A DNA stretch of 64,000 nucleotides from SZUA-430 sp044375275 (GCA_044375275.1 JBILMZ010000001.1:1-64000), one strand, 5' to 3'. Numbered from the stretch's first letter, positions 38,201 through 48,562 are shown. Numbers and translations: made by a program. The notes: generated by a model not told the origin, from the sequence alone.

Positions 38201-39045
38201 TGATCTCCGGACGTGCAATGCTTGCCGGGGTTGCCGGCTGGCCAATCGCCCATTCGCTTTCGCCAGCGCTTCACGGTTTCTGGATCGACCGGCTTCGCCT
38301 GGATGCGGCCTATGTTCCCCTGCCGATCGAGCCCGGGAATTTCGAGAAGGCGGTCGCGTGCCTTCCGCTGGTTGGCTTCAAGGGCATCAATGTCACGCTG
38401 CCCCACAAGGAAGCCGCGTTCAGGCTGGCCAGTCATGCTGACGATGCCGCGCGTGCGACGAGAGCCGCGAATACACTTGTCTTTGACGGGCTGAGAGTTC
38501 ACGCCATGAATACGGATGTGCCCGGTTTTCTTGCATCGCTCGATGATGCGTCAGTCGGAAGCCTGTCAGGAGCCTCCGTGCTTGTTCTGGGCGCAGGTGG
38601 TGCAGCGCGTGCAATCATCTTTGCGCTGCTCTCGCGGGGAGCCGATCGTGTCGTGATCGCCAATCGCACCCGCGCGACTGCCGACGGGCTTGCCGGTTTC
38701 TTTGGTCAGAAGGTCGTGGCGGTGGACTGGAAGGATGTGCCTGCCGCATTGCCGGCGTGCGATCTTCTGGTGAACAGTACCAAGCTTGGAATGGTTGGAC
38801 AGGACAGGCTCGTCATCGGACTTGATCTGCTGAAGTCTGGTGCGACGGTGGTCGATATCGTCTACAGGCCCCTTGAGACCGAGCTGTTGCGTGATGCCCG
38901 GCTTCGCGGACATCGCGTCGTGGATGGACTGGGCATGTTGCTCCATCAGGCTGTGCCTGCATTCCATGCATGGTTCGGCACGAGGCCCCAAGTGACGGCG
39001 GAACTGCGGGCACATCTTCTTGGCATTCTTGAAAGCGGTTCGTGA
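38200..39045 (+). CDS. aroE: Shikimate dehydrogenase
   Basis: 281 residues. Reduces 3-dehydroshikimate with NADPH in aromatic amino-acid synthesis. Shikimate-binding Ser-Leu-Ser in [14 protein letters not shown], catalytic Lys in [12 protein letters not shown], Asp in [12 protein letters not shown] motif [11 protein letters not shown] and NRTRATA for the phosphate. C-terminal [17 protein letters not shown] closes the family signature. Coupled to maf and coaE. Confidence 0.96.
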   Translation: MISGRAMLAGVAGWPIAHSLSPALHGFWIDRLRLDAAYVPLPIEPGNFEKAVACLPLVGFKGINVTLPHKEAAFRLASHADDAARATRAANTLVFDGLRVHAMNTDVPGFLASLDDASVGSLSGASVLVLGAGGAARAIIFALLSRGADRVVIANRTRATADGLAGFFGQKVVAVDWKDVPAALPACDLLVNSTKLGMVGQDRLVIGLDLLKSGATVVDIVYRPLETELLRDARLRGHRVVDGLGMLLHQAVPAFHAWFGTRPQVTAELRAHLLGILESGS

Positions 39046-39656
39046 TGCTCATCATCGGCCTTACCGGTTCCATCGGCATGGGAAAGAGCGAGACGGCAAA
39101 AATGTTTGCCCGTCACGGCGTTCCGGTCTGCGATGCAGATGCGCTGGTTCATGCTCTTTATGAACGTGGTGGTGCGGCGGTCCCTTTCATTGCCGCGCTG
39201 TTTCCTGACGCCTGCGTGGATGGGCGGATCGACAGGGAACGACTTTCAGCCCAGGTCCTGGGAAAGACGGAGATGCTGCGGAAGCTTGAGCAGATTGTTC
39301 ATCCGCTGGTGGGGCAGGCGCAAGCGCAGTTCCTGCAGTCCCATGCTGCGCAAGGCACTGAAATGGTTCTTCTGGACATACCACTCCTGCTTGAATCCCA
39401 GGGGCCGCGCCGGGTCGATGTCATTGTTGTGGTATCTGCGCCAGCTGATATTCAACGTGCGCGCGTCCTCGCAAGGCCGGGCATGACGGCAGACAAATTC
39501 GAGACCATTCTCAGGAAGCAGTTGCCCGACGAAATCAAGCGTGCAAAAGCCGATTTCGTTATTGATACGTCACGCGGATTTCAATACGCGGAAGAGCAGG
39601 TGGTCGCCGTCATTGGTGTACTGCGCGGCCGCCGAGGCGAAATCTGGAAAGACTGA
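39042..39656 (+). CDS. coaE: Dephospho-CoA kinase
   Basis: 204 residues; last step of CoA synthesis. P-loop [15 protein letters not shown] (residues 5-19), the [10 protein letters not shown] motif (31-40), the DIPLLLES region near 113 and RLLARPGMT-like [16 protein letters not shown]. Starts within the end of aroE (ATGA overlap) and ends two bases before dnaQ. Confidence 0.96.
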   Translation: MMLIIGLTGSIGMGKSETAKMFARHGVPVCDADALVHALYERGGAAVPFIAALFPDACVDGRIDRERLSAQVLGKTEMLRKLEQIVHPLVGQAQAQFLQSHAAQGTEMVLLDIPLLLESQGPRRVDVIVVVSAPADIQRARVLARPGMTADKFETILRKQLPDEIKRAKADFVIDTSRGFQYAEEQVVAVIGVLRGRRGEIWKD

Positions 39657-39658
39657 TC

Positions 39659-40348
39659 ATGCGTGAAATTGTTCTCGATACCGAAACAACGGGGCTTGAG
39701 CCTTCACAGGGACACCGGATCATTGAGATCGGATGCCTTGAACTCAACAACCGCACGCCGACTGGCGCCAAGTATCACGTCTACATCAATCCCCAGCGGG
39801 ACGTTCCGGAAGAAGCGCAGAAGATCAGCAATCTCTCGACGGAGTTCCTGCAGGACAAGCCTCTCTTTGCCGATGTCGTCGATGGCTTCATCGAGTTCAT
39901 CGCCGACAGCCCGCTTGTCATTCACAATGCCGAGTTCGACATCAAGTTCCTGAATTCCGAATTTACCAAGGCCAAGAGGCCTACCTTGCCGCTCGCGCGT
40001 GCCATCGACACGGTCCACATCGCGCGCAAGAAATTTCCGGGATCGCCGGCGTCTCTTGATGCGCTCTGCCGACGCTTCAACATCAGTCTTGATGAACGAA
40101 AGTCGAAGGGCCACGGGGCCATGCTCGACGTGGAACTTCTCGCCCAGGTTTATCTCGAGCTGCTGGGTGGCAAGCAGCCGGGGCTTGAGCTTGTGGCGAA
40201 GTCAACGGGAGCCTCCGGTGTCGTCCTGAAGCGGCAGCCGGCAACGCCACGACCCGTTGCGCTACCCTCGCGCCTGAGTGACGACGAGCGCAGCCGTCAT
40301 GACGCGCTCATCGCCAGCCTTGGTGACAAGGCGATCTGGAAGAACTAG
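39659..40348 (+). CDS. dnaQ: DNA polymerase III epsilon subunit (proofreading exonuclease)
   Basis: 229 residues, DEDDh exonuclease. ExoI EIVLDTETTGL (D7, E9), ExoII VIHNAEFDIKFLN and ExoIIIe with KGHGAMLDVELLA (His...Asp). The C-terminal 35 residues (ARPVALPSRLSDDERSRHDA region) bind the alpha subunit. Position between coaE and secB is the usual alphaproteobacterial order. Confidence 0.95.
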   Translation: MREIVLDTETTGLEPSQGHRIIEIGCLELNNRTPTGAKYHVYINPQRDVPEEAQKISNLSTEFLQDKPLFADVVDGFIEFIADSPLVIHNAEFDIKFLNSEFTKAKRPTLPLARAIDTVHIARKKFPGSPASLDALCRRFNISLDERKSKGHGAMLDVELLAQVYLELLGGKQPGLELVAKSTGASGVVLKRQPATPRPVALPSRLSDDERSRHDALIASLGDKAIWKN

Positions 40349-40367
40349 CTGGAAGAACCAGGCCGGT

Positions 40368-40862
40368 TCAGGCGCTGGCCGTCTGGGCCTTCTGCTGCGC
40401 CAGCTGGGCGCGATACAGGGTCATGAAGTCGATCGGATCCAGTAGCAGCGGCGGGAAACCACCGTCACGCGTCAGGTCGGCAACCACGCGACGTGCGAAG
40501 GGGAACAGCTGACGCGGGCATTCGATCAGCAGGATCGGCTGAATGTTCTCCTGGCTGATGTTCTTCAGCATGAACACGCCGGCATAGGTCACTTCGCAGA
40601 CGAATACGGTCTGGTTCGCCGACTTGGCGTCGGCACGCACACGGATCTGGACTTCGTACTGGTCCACCCCGAGACCGCGGGCCTGGACATCAACGCCGAC
40701 CTCGAGAGCCGGCTTCTGGCCCTGAAGGCTCATCGGCGCCCCCGGGTTCTCGAATGACAAATCCTTAACGTATTGCGCCAGCACCTGGATCTGGGCGGCA
40801 GAAGCCGCTGCGCCCTGAAGATCCATTCCCTGTCCATTGCCGTTTGATTGTGTGTCGCTCAT
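40368..40862 (-). CDS. secB: Protein-export chaperone SecB
   Basis: 164 residues from ATG 40860-40862 (nine codons into the open frame). Tetrameric chaperone handing unfolded precursors to SecA. Recognisable blocks: IQVLAQYVKDLSFENPGAP, YEVQIRVRADAK, VFVCEVTYAGVFML and LFPFARRVVADLTRDGGFPP. Convergent with dnaQ, and divergent from timA over a 256-base gap (40863-41118) in which I see no gene. Confidence 0.96.
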   Translation of the reverse strand: MSDTQSNGNGQGMDLQGAAASAAQIQVLAQYVKDLSFENPGAPMSLQGQKPALEVGVDVQARGLGVDQYEVQIRVRADAKSANQTVFVCEVTYAGVFMLKNISQENIQPILLIECPRQLFPFARRVVADLTRDGGFPPLLLDPIDFMTLYRAQLAQQKAQTASA

Positions 40863-41118
40863 TCGTCCGGTGTCCTTGAAAACTCGCATTTTAGCGCAAT
40901 TTATGTGGCGGGGTGGCTATCATGGTTCTTGGTTCTGAGACAAGCAATTGTGTGGTTCAGCGAATTTTTGCCATGTCTTGCAGCAGGTTTTGCAGGAACT
41001 GCCGTTTAGTCTATGGACCCTGAAGAGGCTCGCATTGTAGGGTTTTCCCCATGGGGTGCACCTCGATTTGTGGTGCGGGGTTGTCAGCCATGACCCCTGA
41101 TGAAGTTGGATAGGTGAG

Positions 41119-41832
41119 ATGGGCGGAGCGGAAATCGAAATCCTGTTTTTTGCCGGTATTGCGGCATTCATCGGCTATCGCATCTACACGGTGCTCGGCC
41201 GGCGGACTGGCAATGAAAGGCCGCCCGTTGACCCGGTTGGCCAGCGCGAGCGCCTTGATCGGCAGCGTACGGCTGCGGCCAAGCCAGACGACAATGTCGT
41301 TCCGCTTCCGCGGGCCCGCGACGCTGTTGCGAGACCAGCTCCGCGCAACTCCGTGCTCAGCCGCATTGACGCGAATTCGCCCGTCGGGCTGGGGCTCGGC
41401 GCTATCCGGAACGCGGACCCTGGCTTCGACGCCGACGGCTTTTTCCAGGGCGCGAAAGCTGCTCATGAAATGATCGTGAAAGCCTTTGCGGACGGTGATC
41501 GGGCAACGCTCAAGCCTTTGCTGGCAGAGGACGTGTATTCGAGTTTCGAGGGTGTAATCACACAGCGTGAGCAGAATGGCCTCACGGTTGAGTTTGCATT
41601 CGTTGGCATCAAGTCTGCGGACATCGCGGAAGCTTCGCTGCGGGGCAGGGTGGCAGAGGTCACCGTGAAGTTCGTATCAGAGCTGATCACCGCCACGAAG
41701 GATGCGGCCGGCGCGGTCATTGAGGGTGCCACTGGCGTGGTGAAGGAAGTCACTGACGTCTGGACCTTTGCCCGTGACACACGATCGTCTGATCCCAACT
41801 GGAAGGTCGTTGCCACTGCGGGGGCGGCGTAG
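41119..41832 (+). CDS. timA: TimA, Tim44-domain membrane protein
   Basis: 237 residues. One N-terminal membrane segment (IEILFFAGIAAFIGYRIYTVLG, residues 5-26), a linker rich in Arg and Pro, and a Tim44-like domain from about 85 to 230 with FFQGAKAAHEMIVKAFADGD, LKPLLAEDVYSSF and VTDVWTFARDTRSSDPNWKV. Alphaproteobacterial relatives are known as TimA, homologous to the mitochondrial import motor protein; the bacterial role is not clear. Followed 14 bases later by mltA. Confidence 0.93.
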   Translation: MGGAEIEILFFAGIAAFIGYRIYTVLGRRTGNERPPVDPVGQRERLDRQRTAAAKPDDNVVPLPRARDAVARPAPRNSVLSRIDANSPVGLGLGAIRNADPGFDADGFFQGAKAAHEMIVKAFADGDRATLKPLLAEDVYSSFEGVITQREQNGLTVEFAFVGIKSADIAEASLRGRVAEVTVKFVSELITATKDAAGAVIEGATGVVKEVTDVWTFARDTRSSDPNWKVVATAGAA

Positions 41833-41846
41833 CATAAGCTGCACTT

Positions 41847-43064
41847 ATGCATTTGCTTCGAACGGTTTCCGTCGCGTTTGTCCTGCTTGCAGCGGGCTGC
41901 GCTCCCTTTGGTGATGTGACAGGCGGAGGCGGTCCTGCGGCCGAAGCCCGGTTCAGCCTCAAACCTGCAACCTATGAACAGCTCGACGGATGGTCCTCGG
42001 CGTCGTTGCCGACCGCGTTTGCTGCCTTCAGGATTTCCTGCAACGTCATCTCGCGCCGGTCTCCGGCGGACGCGATGGGAGGTCACGCTTCCTACGGGAT
42101 CGTTGCTGACTGGAAGGATGCCTGCGACGCGGCGCTGAATTCAAAAGAGGTCACGGAGAACACTGCCCGGGCTTTCTTTGTCCGCTGGTTCAATCCGGTC
42201 CAGGTGCTCAATGGCGAGGACGAGGTTGGTCTCTTCACAGGTTATTACGAACCTGAACTTGAGGGCAGCCGACAGCGTACGCCGGAATACAATGTCCCGC
42301 TTTACCGTCGTCCATCCGACCTTGTGGAAGCGGACCTCGGACAGTTTCGCCCTTCCCTCAAAGGGGAACGGGTTGCCGGGCGGGTCGTCAACGGGCGACT
42401 GGTTCCCCATGCGCCACGAAAGGAAATCGTGACAGCCGGACTGGGTTCGGCTTCGTCACCCCTGGTGTATGTCAATGATGGGGCTGCGGCGTTCTTTCTG
42501 CAGATCCAGGGATCCGGACGCATCAAAATGACTTCCGGCGATATCATCAGGGCCGCCTATGATGGGCAGAATGGACATCCCTACACGGCGATCGGCCGGA
42601 TACTTGTTGATCGCGGCGAAGTTCCGAAAGCGGAGCTTTCCATGCAGCGCATTCGTGCCTGGATGGACGAGAACCCTGATCAGGCGGATGCTCTGATGAA
42701 CGAGAACGCTTCCTATGTGTTCTTCAAGGAGCTTCCGGTCGGTGATCCTTCCAAGGGCGCAGATGGCGCGCAAGGCGTTCCCCTGACGGCGTCTGGAAGC
42801 ATTGCCATAGACCTCAAGTTTCATGCGCTTGGCTCTCCCATGTGGGTTGAGGCTCGTGCGCCGGGGGCCACCCCTGAAGCGCCGGATGTCACGCTGCGCC
42901 GCCTTTTCGTGGCGCAGGATACCGGCGGCGCCATCCGCGGACCCGTGCGCGGGGATGTGTATTGGGGTGCAGGGCAGGAAGCGGAGAGCATCGCCGGGCG
43001 CATGGCGCACAAGGGCAAGATGTTTGTTCTCCTGCCAAAGCCCCTCGCTGCAAAAGTCAATTGA
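41847..43064 (+). CDS. mltA: Membrane-bound lytic murein transglycosylase A
   Basis: 405 residues; lipoprotein with lipobox LLAAGC (Cys15). Cleaves the glycan to 1,6-anhydro ends. The MltA domain has GLFTGYYEPELEGSRQRTPE (around 130), IQGSGRIKMTSG and the 3D-type motif DTGGAIRGPVRGDVYWGAG with the catalytic Asp near 375. Follows timA and precedes smr by seven bases, the conserved order timA-mltA-smr. Confidence 0.95.
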   Translation: MHLLRTVSVAFVLLAAGCAPFGDVTGGGGPAAEARFSLKPATYEQLDGWSSASLPTAFAAFRISCNVISRRSPADAMGGHASYGIVADWKDACDAALNSKEVTENTARAFFVRWFNPVQVLNGEDEVGLFTGYYEPELEGSRQRTPEYNVPLYRRPSDLVEADLGQFRPSLKGERVAGRVVNGRLVPHAPRKEIVTAGLGSASSPLVYVNDGAAAFFLQIQGSGRIKMTSGDIIRAAYDGQNGHPYTAIGRILVDRGEVPKAELSMQRIRAWMDENPDQADALMNENASYVFFKELPVGDPSKGADGAQGVPLTASGSIAIDLKFHALGSPMWVEARAPGATPEAPDVTLRRLFVAQDTGGAIRGPVRGDVYWGAGQEAESIAGRMAHKGKMFVLLPKPLAAKVN

Positions 43065-43071
43065 AGCGGCA

Positions 43072-43668
43072 ATGAGCAAGCGCCGCGAGCCAACGGATGG
43101 GGAGTTGGCCCTCTGGTCAGAGGTCATGCGCGACGTACGCCGGGCCAGCAAGCGCAAGCGAAGCACCAAACTCAAACCAGTCGAACCTGTCCGCCGGACA
43201 CGGGATCTGCCGCCTCAACCCGCGTTGTCCCGCCCCATGGTGGGCGACAAGAAACCCGTTCAACCCGTTGAGAAGAAGCATCCGGTTCCTGCAGGGCTTG
43301 ATGGTTCAACCCTGCGCCGCCTGCGCGAGGGCAAAGTGATGCCTGATGCAAAGCTTGACCTGCACGGCATGACGCAGGCGCAGGCTCACAATCGGCTGGC
43401 GACGTTTCTGCATCGGGCATTCGACAATGAACTGCGCTGCGTTCTCGTTGTGACGGGGAAGGGAGGGGGGCGCCCGGATCGTGAGGACCGTCTTCCGTCA
43501 GAGAAGCACTTTTCCCAGAGCCATGGCGTCCTCAGGGGCATGGTGCCCCGCTGGCTGAATGAAGGCGACATCAGGCGCTATGTTTCAGGGACGGCTGAAG
43601 CGCATGTCCGGCACGGCGGCGCAGGTGCGATCTATGTCTATCTCAGAAGGCGAAAGCCCGCCGGTTGA
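43072..43668 (+). CDS. Smr-domain protein
   Basis: 198 residues from ATG 43072. A basic N-terminal half with many Lys/Arg and Pro, then a Smr domain (about 115-198): LDLHGMTQAQAHNRLATFL holds the LDxHG motif, and GKGGGR is the TGKG-type loop. Smr proteins are nucleases or nucleic-acid binding proteins linked to DNA repair and ribosome rescue; which applies is unknown. It follows mltA with a seven-base gap. Confidence 0.92.
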   Translation: MSKRREPTDGELALWSEVMRDVRRASKRKRSTKLKPVEPVRRTRDLPPQPALSRPMVGDKKPVQPVEKKHPVPAGLDGSTLRRLREGKVMPDAKLDLHGMTQAQAHNRLATFLHRAFDNELRCVLVVTGKGGGRPDREDRLPSEKHFSQSHGVLRGMVPRWLNEGDIRRYVSGTAEAHVRHGGAGAIYVYLRRRKPAG

Positions 43669-43691
43669 ACGGACGGCTTTCGCAGTCTTGC

Positions 43692-45830
43692 CTATTCGCT
43701 GGAGAACGGATCGTCCAGGGAATCCAGGTCAGTTGAAGAGCCGCCCCCGTTCGATGCCGGTTTGCGGGTTTCCGCCTGGGGTTGCCTTGTGATCCGCAGA
43801 ACATACGGACCGGTGCCCTCGGTCCTGATCCGCTGCACCGGGATGCCCAAGCGGACAAGTTCGTCCTTTACCGCGTACAAGCGCCGCCGCCAGACGGCCC
43901 CATCGGCTTCGCGACGTCCAACTGCAAAAACCCGAACTGCGATGTCCCTGTTCGACTGCAGGGATTGCGCTGCAGCCGTTGTCAGAACGTTGTAGGACTC
44001 ACGTGTCAGATTGGATTTTGACTCCATGAAGGCGACGTGGAGCATCAGCGGTTTTGAAGCCGCGACCGGAGTCGTGCGCTCTGCGGTTGGGGCCGCAGGC
44101 GCAGCCTTTTCAATGACCGGCGGCCTGCGGTCGCTTGATCCGATCTGATCAGCGGGCTGCGACTGCGCTGTACCAGGGTAGCCCGGATAGGGAGAGGCCG
44201 GCTGTGATGCCTCGCCTGTTCCAGGCGTCTGGGGGTAGGGGGAGTTTGGTGGCAGCTGGCTTACCGGAGAAGACGGCTGGCCAGGGTAGACCTGATCGGG
44301 AGTGGACGGCGGAGCGGCCTCCGGTGCGGGACTGGAAGGCGGTGTCGTCGGACCTGTGACCGTGGGTGGCTGGTAGGATGGCGAAACGCCGGTTGCCGAG
44401 CACTTGCCCGTCAGGGGGCAGTAGAACATCGCGTACAGGAGGTATCCAACCACTGCCGTGATGAGCAGGGCTCCCAGAGCCACCCCGATTGTCGGCAGAT
44501 ACTTTTTCAGCCACTCGAAAAAGCCAGGGTCCCCGGGATGAGACTCAACGGCCTCATCGCAGCACCAGCACTGGTCCGTCTGGCCGGTCCCCGGCGGGCA
44601 CCAGGTTGCATACTCGCCCAGAAATGATGTCTGGAAGTCTCCCGGCGTTCCTGCCTTTGGCTTGGTTTCGGGCTTTGACTCGATTTTTTCCCGCAGCGAT
44701 TTCTTCGGCTTGGGCGGTGGTGAGAAAATCCCGCCAGATGCCTTGGCCTTTTCAGGTGCCTGGGTCTTGAGGCTTCCGCCTTCCATGAGGAAGACGCGCG
44801 TGCCGCCGGTGTCTACAGAGAGTGGCGACTTGTCGAAGACGTAACCGTTGTCCTTGCCAATCGTCTCGAGCCGCTCGCGCGGCTTCATCCACTGGTCAGA
44901 GCTCGACTTCTTGAAGCCGGACTTGGCGAGAACCATGAGCCGCTTCTTCTGTGCGCCTGCAGGAACCTTGAGCGCACCAGCCGGGAGCGCCGTACCCTTC
45001 TTGCTGACCAGAAGGTACTGGGTCTTGTTCTCGGGCAGGTCTGGCGCCCCGAAGGAGTAGACGTCCAGCAACTCCAGAAGGTTCCGCAATAGGGAAACTA
45101 TCTCGCCCACTGAACCATGCCGATCCCAGCCATCCGGGTCCTGCTGCATGTCCAGCAAGCCTGATGCAATGAGCGCGGCTGGAACATTAAGTTCCGAAAT
45201 CGTGCCAGGGCGGGTCGGAGGATCAACAAAGATCGAACTTCCGCCGTAGCTCGACTCTTTTTGCGATCTAGCGTGGCGCGTCGAGCCGTACTGCAGGTCC
45301 TTGATCAACTCGTTGCGGACGATTTCTTCCAGGACGCGGAGCGGATTGCGCGAGTGCTCCACCGTGGCCTGTGCCATGTCGGGGCGCAACAGTCGTCCGC
45401 GATACTGTTCTTCAGCCTGCGATCCCACGAAAATGCGCGTGAGAAAGCGCGTGTAGATCTTCTTGGCCCGTTCCGGGGACAGCTGTTCACGCTTGTCGGA
45501 GAGCGCCTGATAGCGTTCCACGATTTCGGCCATGTATTCCTTGTGCGCCGCGAGCACGTAACTCGTCGGCATGCACATCTGCCCGTGGATCTCGAACTGT
45601 CCCGAAGCCAGTGCCTTCAGCGTGGCGCCATCCCACTGCGTGATCGAGTTGTAGAACGGTACAACAGCAAAGTTCGCCTGACCTGCCACGACAGCATCCA
45701 GCACATCGCTGACTGTTGTCCTGAAGATCAGATGACCAATGCTGTTGGCATCCAACATCGCACGCGCTGCCAGATAAGAATGGCCGCCGTCGCTTTCTGC
45801 AAAGCTTACAAAGAGGTTGCGTTTGCTCAC
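43692..45830 (-). CDS. Prephenate-dehydratase-like sensor, membrane segment and OmpA-like domain (unusual fusion)
   Basis: 712 residues from GTG 45828-45830, placed after a GGGGA site; a TTG four codons upstream is the alternative. Residues 5-95 and 255-280 read like the two-lobed prephenate-dehydratase fold (AESDGGHSYLAARAML, VVAGQANFAVVPFYNS, MPTSYVLAAHK, NKTQYLLVS, compare NxTRF of PheA), with an extra block of about 150 residues in between. The Arg of TRF is Gln here. A Cys cluster (C411, C421, C423, C424) precedes one transmembrane helix (446-470). A Pro/Ser/Gln linker (480-590) leads to an OmpA-like region (594-682). No family known to me has this order. Stands alone, convergent with smr. 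Confidence 0.6.
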   Translation of the reverse strand: MSKRNLFVSFAESDGGHSYLAARAMLDANSIGHLIFRTTVSDVLDAVVAGQANFAVVPFYNSITQWDGATLKALASGQFEIHGQMCMPTSYVLAAHKEYMAEIVERYQALSDKREQLSPERAKKIYTRFLTRIFVGSQAEEQYRGRLLRPDMAQATVEHSRNPLRVLEEIVRNELIKDLQYGSTRHARSQKESSYGGSSIFVDPPTRPGTISELNVPAALIASGLLDMQQDPDGWDRHGSVGEIVSLLRNLLELLDVYSFGAPDLPENKTQYLLVSKKGTALPAGALKVPAGAQKKRLMVLAKSGFKKSSSDQWMKPRERLETIGKDNGYVFDKSPLSVDTGGTRVFLMEGGSLKTQAPEKAKASGGIFSPPPKPKKSLREKIESKPETKPKAGTPGDFQTSFLGEYATWCPPGTGQTDQCWCCDEAVESHPGDPGFFEWLKKYLPTIGVALGALLITAVVGYLLYAMFYCPLTGKCSATGVSPSYQPPTVTGPTTPPSSPAPEAAPPSTPDQVYPGQPSSPVSQLPPNSPYPQTPGTGEASQPASPYPGYPGTAQSQPADQIGSSDRRPPVIEKAAPAAPTAERTTPVAASKPLMLHVAFMESKSNLTRESYNVLTTAAAQSLQSNRDIAVRVFAVGRREADGAVWRRRLYAVKDELVRLGIPVQRIRTEGTGPYVLRITRQPQAETRKPASNGGGSSTDLDSLDDPFSSE

Positions 45831-45937
45831 GCGCGTCCCCAACTTTTGCGAGTCACGGCAACCCCGGGGATGGGGGGACCGGTCTCGCTCACCAGACCCC
45901 CAAGCTAGCGTGAAAATATTTAGAGTGCGAGAGTTCT

Positions 45938-45985
45938 CAACAGGTTAGAGCGCATTTTTGTGCACTCAAACGAGTTCACCTGTTG
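45938..45985. terminator. Nested inverted repeats between hslU and the PheA-like fusion gene
   Basis: CAACAGGT (45938-45945) and ACCTGTTG (45978-45985) are exact inverted copies 32 bases apart. Inside them, GAGCGCA pairs imperfectly with TGTGCACTC around a T-run. It follows hslU in the direction of transcription and precedes the fusion gene; it may be a terminator with a regulatory role. Confidence 0.4.
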
Positions 45986-46009
45986 GGTGTGCGAAGTCAA
46001 ATTTTCGCG

Positions 46010-47317
46010 TCAAAGTATGAAGCGGGAGAGGTCCACATTCTTCGTCAATGAGCCAATTTCCCTCAGGACGAAACTACGATCTATCGTTATGCGTGCATCG
46101 CGACTGTCCGGGGCATGGAAGCTTACCTCTTCCAGCACGCGCTCGATGATGGTCTGCAACCTCCGCGCGCCAATATTTTCCACGGTCGCATTAACCTCAG
46201 CGGCTGCATCGGCCAGTGCGTCGATGCCGTCTTCGGTAAAATCCAGTGTGACGCCCTCGGTTTCCATGAGGGCCCGATACTGCTTGATCAAGCTGGCTTC
46301 GGGCTCCGTCAGGATACGCCGGAAGTCGTCTCGCGTGAGTGCCTGCAGTTCGACCCGGATCGGAAGGCGTCCCTGTAATTCGGGCAGCAGGTCCGATGGC
46401 TTGGCGAGGTGAAAGGCGCCTGACGCAATGAAGAGAATGTGATCTGTCTTCACGGGTCCGTGCTTCGTCGAGACCGTCGTGCCTTCAATCAGCGGGAGCA
46501 AGTCGCGCTGCACGCCTTCGCGGCTTACATCGCCGCCGCGCTGCGAGCCTTCGCGGGCGCAGATCTTGTCGATCTCGTCGAGGAAGACAATGCCGTCGTT
46601 TTCAACGGCACGGATGGCTTCCACCACCAGGGCTTCGCCGTCGATGAGCTTGTCGGCTTCTTCGGACACCAGAGGCTTGTGGGCGTCGGCGACCTTCATC
46701 TTGCGGGTCTTCTGCCGGCCGCCCAGAGCCTTGCCCAACATATCGTTGAGATTGATCATTCCCACCTGTGAGCCCGGCATTCCCGGAATTTCAAAGGAAG
46801 GCATGCCGGCGCTATCGTTGACCTGAATTTCGATCTCCTTGTCATCGAGCTCGCCATCCCTGAGCTTTTTGCGGAAGGATTCACGCGTGGACTCGGAGGC
46901 GGTTGTTCCCACGAGTGCATCAAGCACGCGGTCTTCGGCTGCCTTTTCGGCGCGCGCCTTGACTTCGCGGTGGCGCCGCTCGCGCATCGAAGCGATGCCG
47001 ATTTCGACGAGGTCACGAATGATCTGCTCCACGTCCCGACCGACATAGCCGACTTCGGTGAACTTCGTCGCTTCAATCTTCAGGAACGGGGCCTGGGCGA
47101 GCTTTGCGAGGCGTCTCGAGATTTCCGTCTTGCCGACGCCGGTCGGTCCAATCATCAGGATGTTCTTGGGCAGGACTTCTTCCCGCAGGGCAGGGGGAAG
47201 CTGCTGGCGCCGCCAGCGATTGCGCAGCGCGATGGCTACGGCGCGCTTGGCTGCGGCCTGTCCGACAATGTAACGATCCAGTTCCGTGACGATTTCCCGA
47301 GGGGTGAGTGCGCTCAT
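46010..47317 (-). CDS. hslU: ATPase subunit HslU of the HslUV protease
   Basis: 435 residues, AAA+ unfoldase. [19 protein letters not shown] at the start, Walker [20 protein letters not shown], the pore motif [17 protein letters not shown], Walker [16 protein letters not shown], arginine finger region [15 protein letters not shown], and the C-terminal tail ending LSRFIL, which inserts in HslV. Lies nine bases after hslV in the same direction. Confidence 0.98.
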   Translation of the reverse strand: MSALTPREIVTELDRYIVGQAAAKRAVAIALRNRWRRQQLPPALREEVLPKNILMIGPTGVGKTEISRRLAKLAQAPFLKIEATKFTEVGYVGRDVEQIIRDLVEIGIASMRERRHREVKARAEKAAEDRVLDALVGTTASESTRESFRKKLRDGELDDKEIEIQVNDSAGMPSFEIPGMPGSQVGMINLNDMLGKALGGRQKTRKMKVADAHKPLVSEEADKLIDGEALVVEAIRAVENDGIVFLDEIDKICAREGSQRGGDVSREGVQRDLLPLIEGTTVSTKHGPVKTDHILFIASGAFHLAKPSDLLPELQGRLPIRVELQALTRDDFRRILTEPEASLIKQYRALMETEGVTLDFTEDGIDALADAAAEVNATVENIGARRLQTIIERVLEEVSFHAPDSRDARITIDRSFVLREIGSLTKNVDLSRFIL

Positions 47318-47325
47318 GGCTTTGC

Positions 47326-47883
47326 TTAAAGTGTCTCGATGGTGAGTTCGTGGTTGGTGTAGATGCAGATGTCGGCGGCGATCTTCATTGAACGACGCAC
47401 GATTTCCTCGGCTGTGAAATCCAGGGGCATCAGGGCGCGTGCCGCGGCCAGTGCGTAGTTTCCGCCGGAACCGATGCCGATCATGCCATCTTCCGGTTCC
47501 ACCACGTCTCCCGTTCCCGAGAGGATGAGGCTGACCTGCGCATCGGCGACGGCCAGCATGGCCTCAAGTCGGCGGAGATAGCGGTCGGTGCGCCAGTCCT
47601 TGGCAAGCTCCACGGCCGCCCGCGTGAGGTTGCCCGGATAGGTTTCCAGCTTTGCCTCCAGGCGCTCGAACAATGTAAACGCGTCTGCCGTGGCGCCCGC
47701 AAAGCCGGCAATCACCTTGCCGCCCGACAGGCGGCGGACCTTGCGCGCGTTGGACTTCATGACCGTCGCCCCCAGGCTTACCTGTCCGTCTCCGGCCACG
47801 ACGACCTGGCCGTTCTTCCTTACGGCGAGGATGGTTGTTCGGCGCCAGATTCCCGCGTCATTCGCAGCGTCATTGCTGGGCAT
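47326..47883 (-). CDS. hslV: Peptidase subunit HslV (ClpQ)
   Basis: 185 residues; threonine peptidase of the HslUV complex. The catalytic Thr is T16 ([13 protein letters not shown]) and would be exposed after removal of the 15-residue leader. [20 protein letters not shown] and [17 protein letters not shown] are the family strands, and [13 protein letters not shown] follows. Divergent from hisB; 85 bases between the starts. Confidence 0.96.
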   Translation of the reverse strand: MPSNDAANDAGIWRRTTILAVRKNGQVVVAGDGQVSLGATVMKSNARKVRRLSGGKVIAGFAGATADAFTLFERLEAKLETYPGNLTRAAVELAKDWRTDRYLRRLEAMLAVADAQVSLILSGTGDVVEPEDGMIGIGSGGNYALAAARALMPLDFTAEEIVRRSMKIAADICIYTNHELTIETL

Positions 47884-47968
47884 TGCTTGTCTCTTCGGTC
47901 ATTGTTAGGGCTGTTCCTGTATCAGGAAGGGTGTCCTGGCCTGCAGGACGCTTAGAGGCATTTGTTAA

Positions 47969-48562
47969 ATGCGCAAAGCAACGGTTGAACGCAAGACGCG
48001 GGAAACGGAAATTTCGGTCACGGTGGACCTTGACGGTACCGGCAAGTCCGATATCGGCACCGGCATCGGCTTTCTGGACCACATGCTCGAGAGCTTTTCC
48101 AAGCACTCCAGCATCGACCTGCACGTGCGCGCAAAGGGTGACCTTCACATCGACTTCCATCATACGACGGAAGATACCGGCATCGTGATCGGCCTGGCGA
48201 TTGCCAAGGCTCTTGGTGACCGCAAGGGAATCCGGCGTTTCGGTTCGGCGCTCATCCCGATGGATGAGACATTGACGCGGTGCGCGATTGACGTTTCAGC
48301 GCGTCCTTATTTCATCTGGAAAGTGTCCTTCAGCCGGGCGAAGCTTGGCGACATGGATACCGAACTCTTCAAGGAGTGGTTCCAGGCGCTTTCACAGACA
48401 GCAGGGCTGACCCTGCATATCGAGAACCTCTACGGTGAAAACAACCACCACATCGCCGAAAGCTGCTTCAAGGCATGCGCGCGTGCGCTGCGCGAAGCGG
48501 TGGAACTCGATGCGCGCCATGCCGGTGCCATTCCGAGCACGAAGGGCACTCTCGGCAACTGA
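47969..48562 (+). CDS. hisB: Imidazoleglycerol-phosphate dehydratase
   Basis: 197 residues, monofunctional. [20 protein letters not shown] at the start, two metal-binding blocks [12 protein letters not shown] and [14 protein letters not shown], and the repeat [20 protein letters not shown]. Removes water from imidazole glycerol phosphate in histidine synthesis. First gene of the hisB-hisH-hisA-hisF cluster, which shares no hisI/hisE here. Confidence 0.96.
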   Translation: MRKATVERKTRETEISVTVDLDGTGKSDIGTGIGFLDHMLESFSKHSSIDLHVRAKGDLHIDFHHTTEDTGIVIGLAIAKALGDRKGIRRFGSALIPMDETLTRCAIDVSARPYFIWKVSFSRAKLGDMDTELFKEWFQALSQTAGLTLHIENLYGENNHHIAESCFKACARALREAVELDARHAGAIPSTKGTLGN

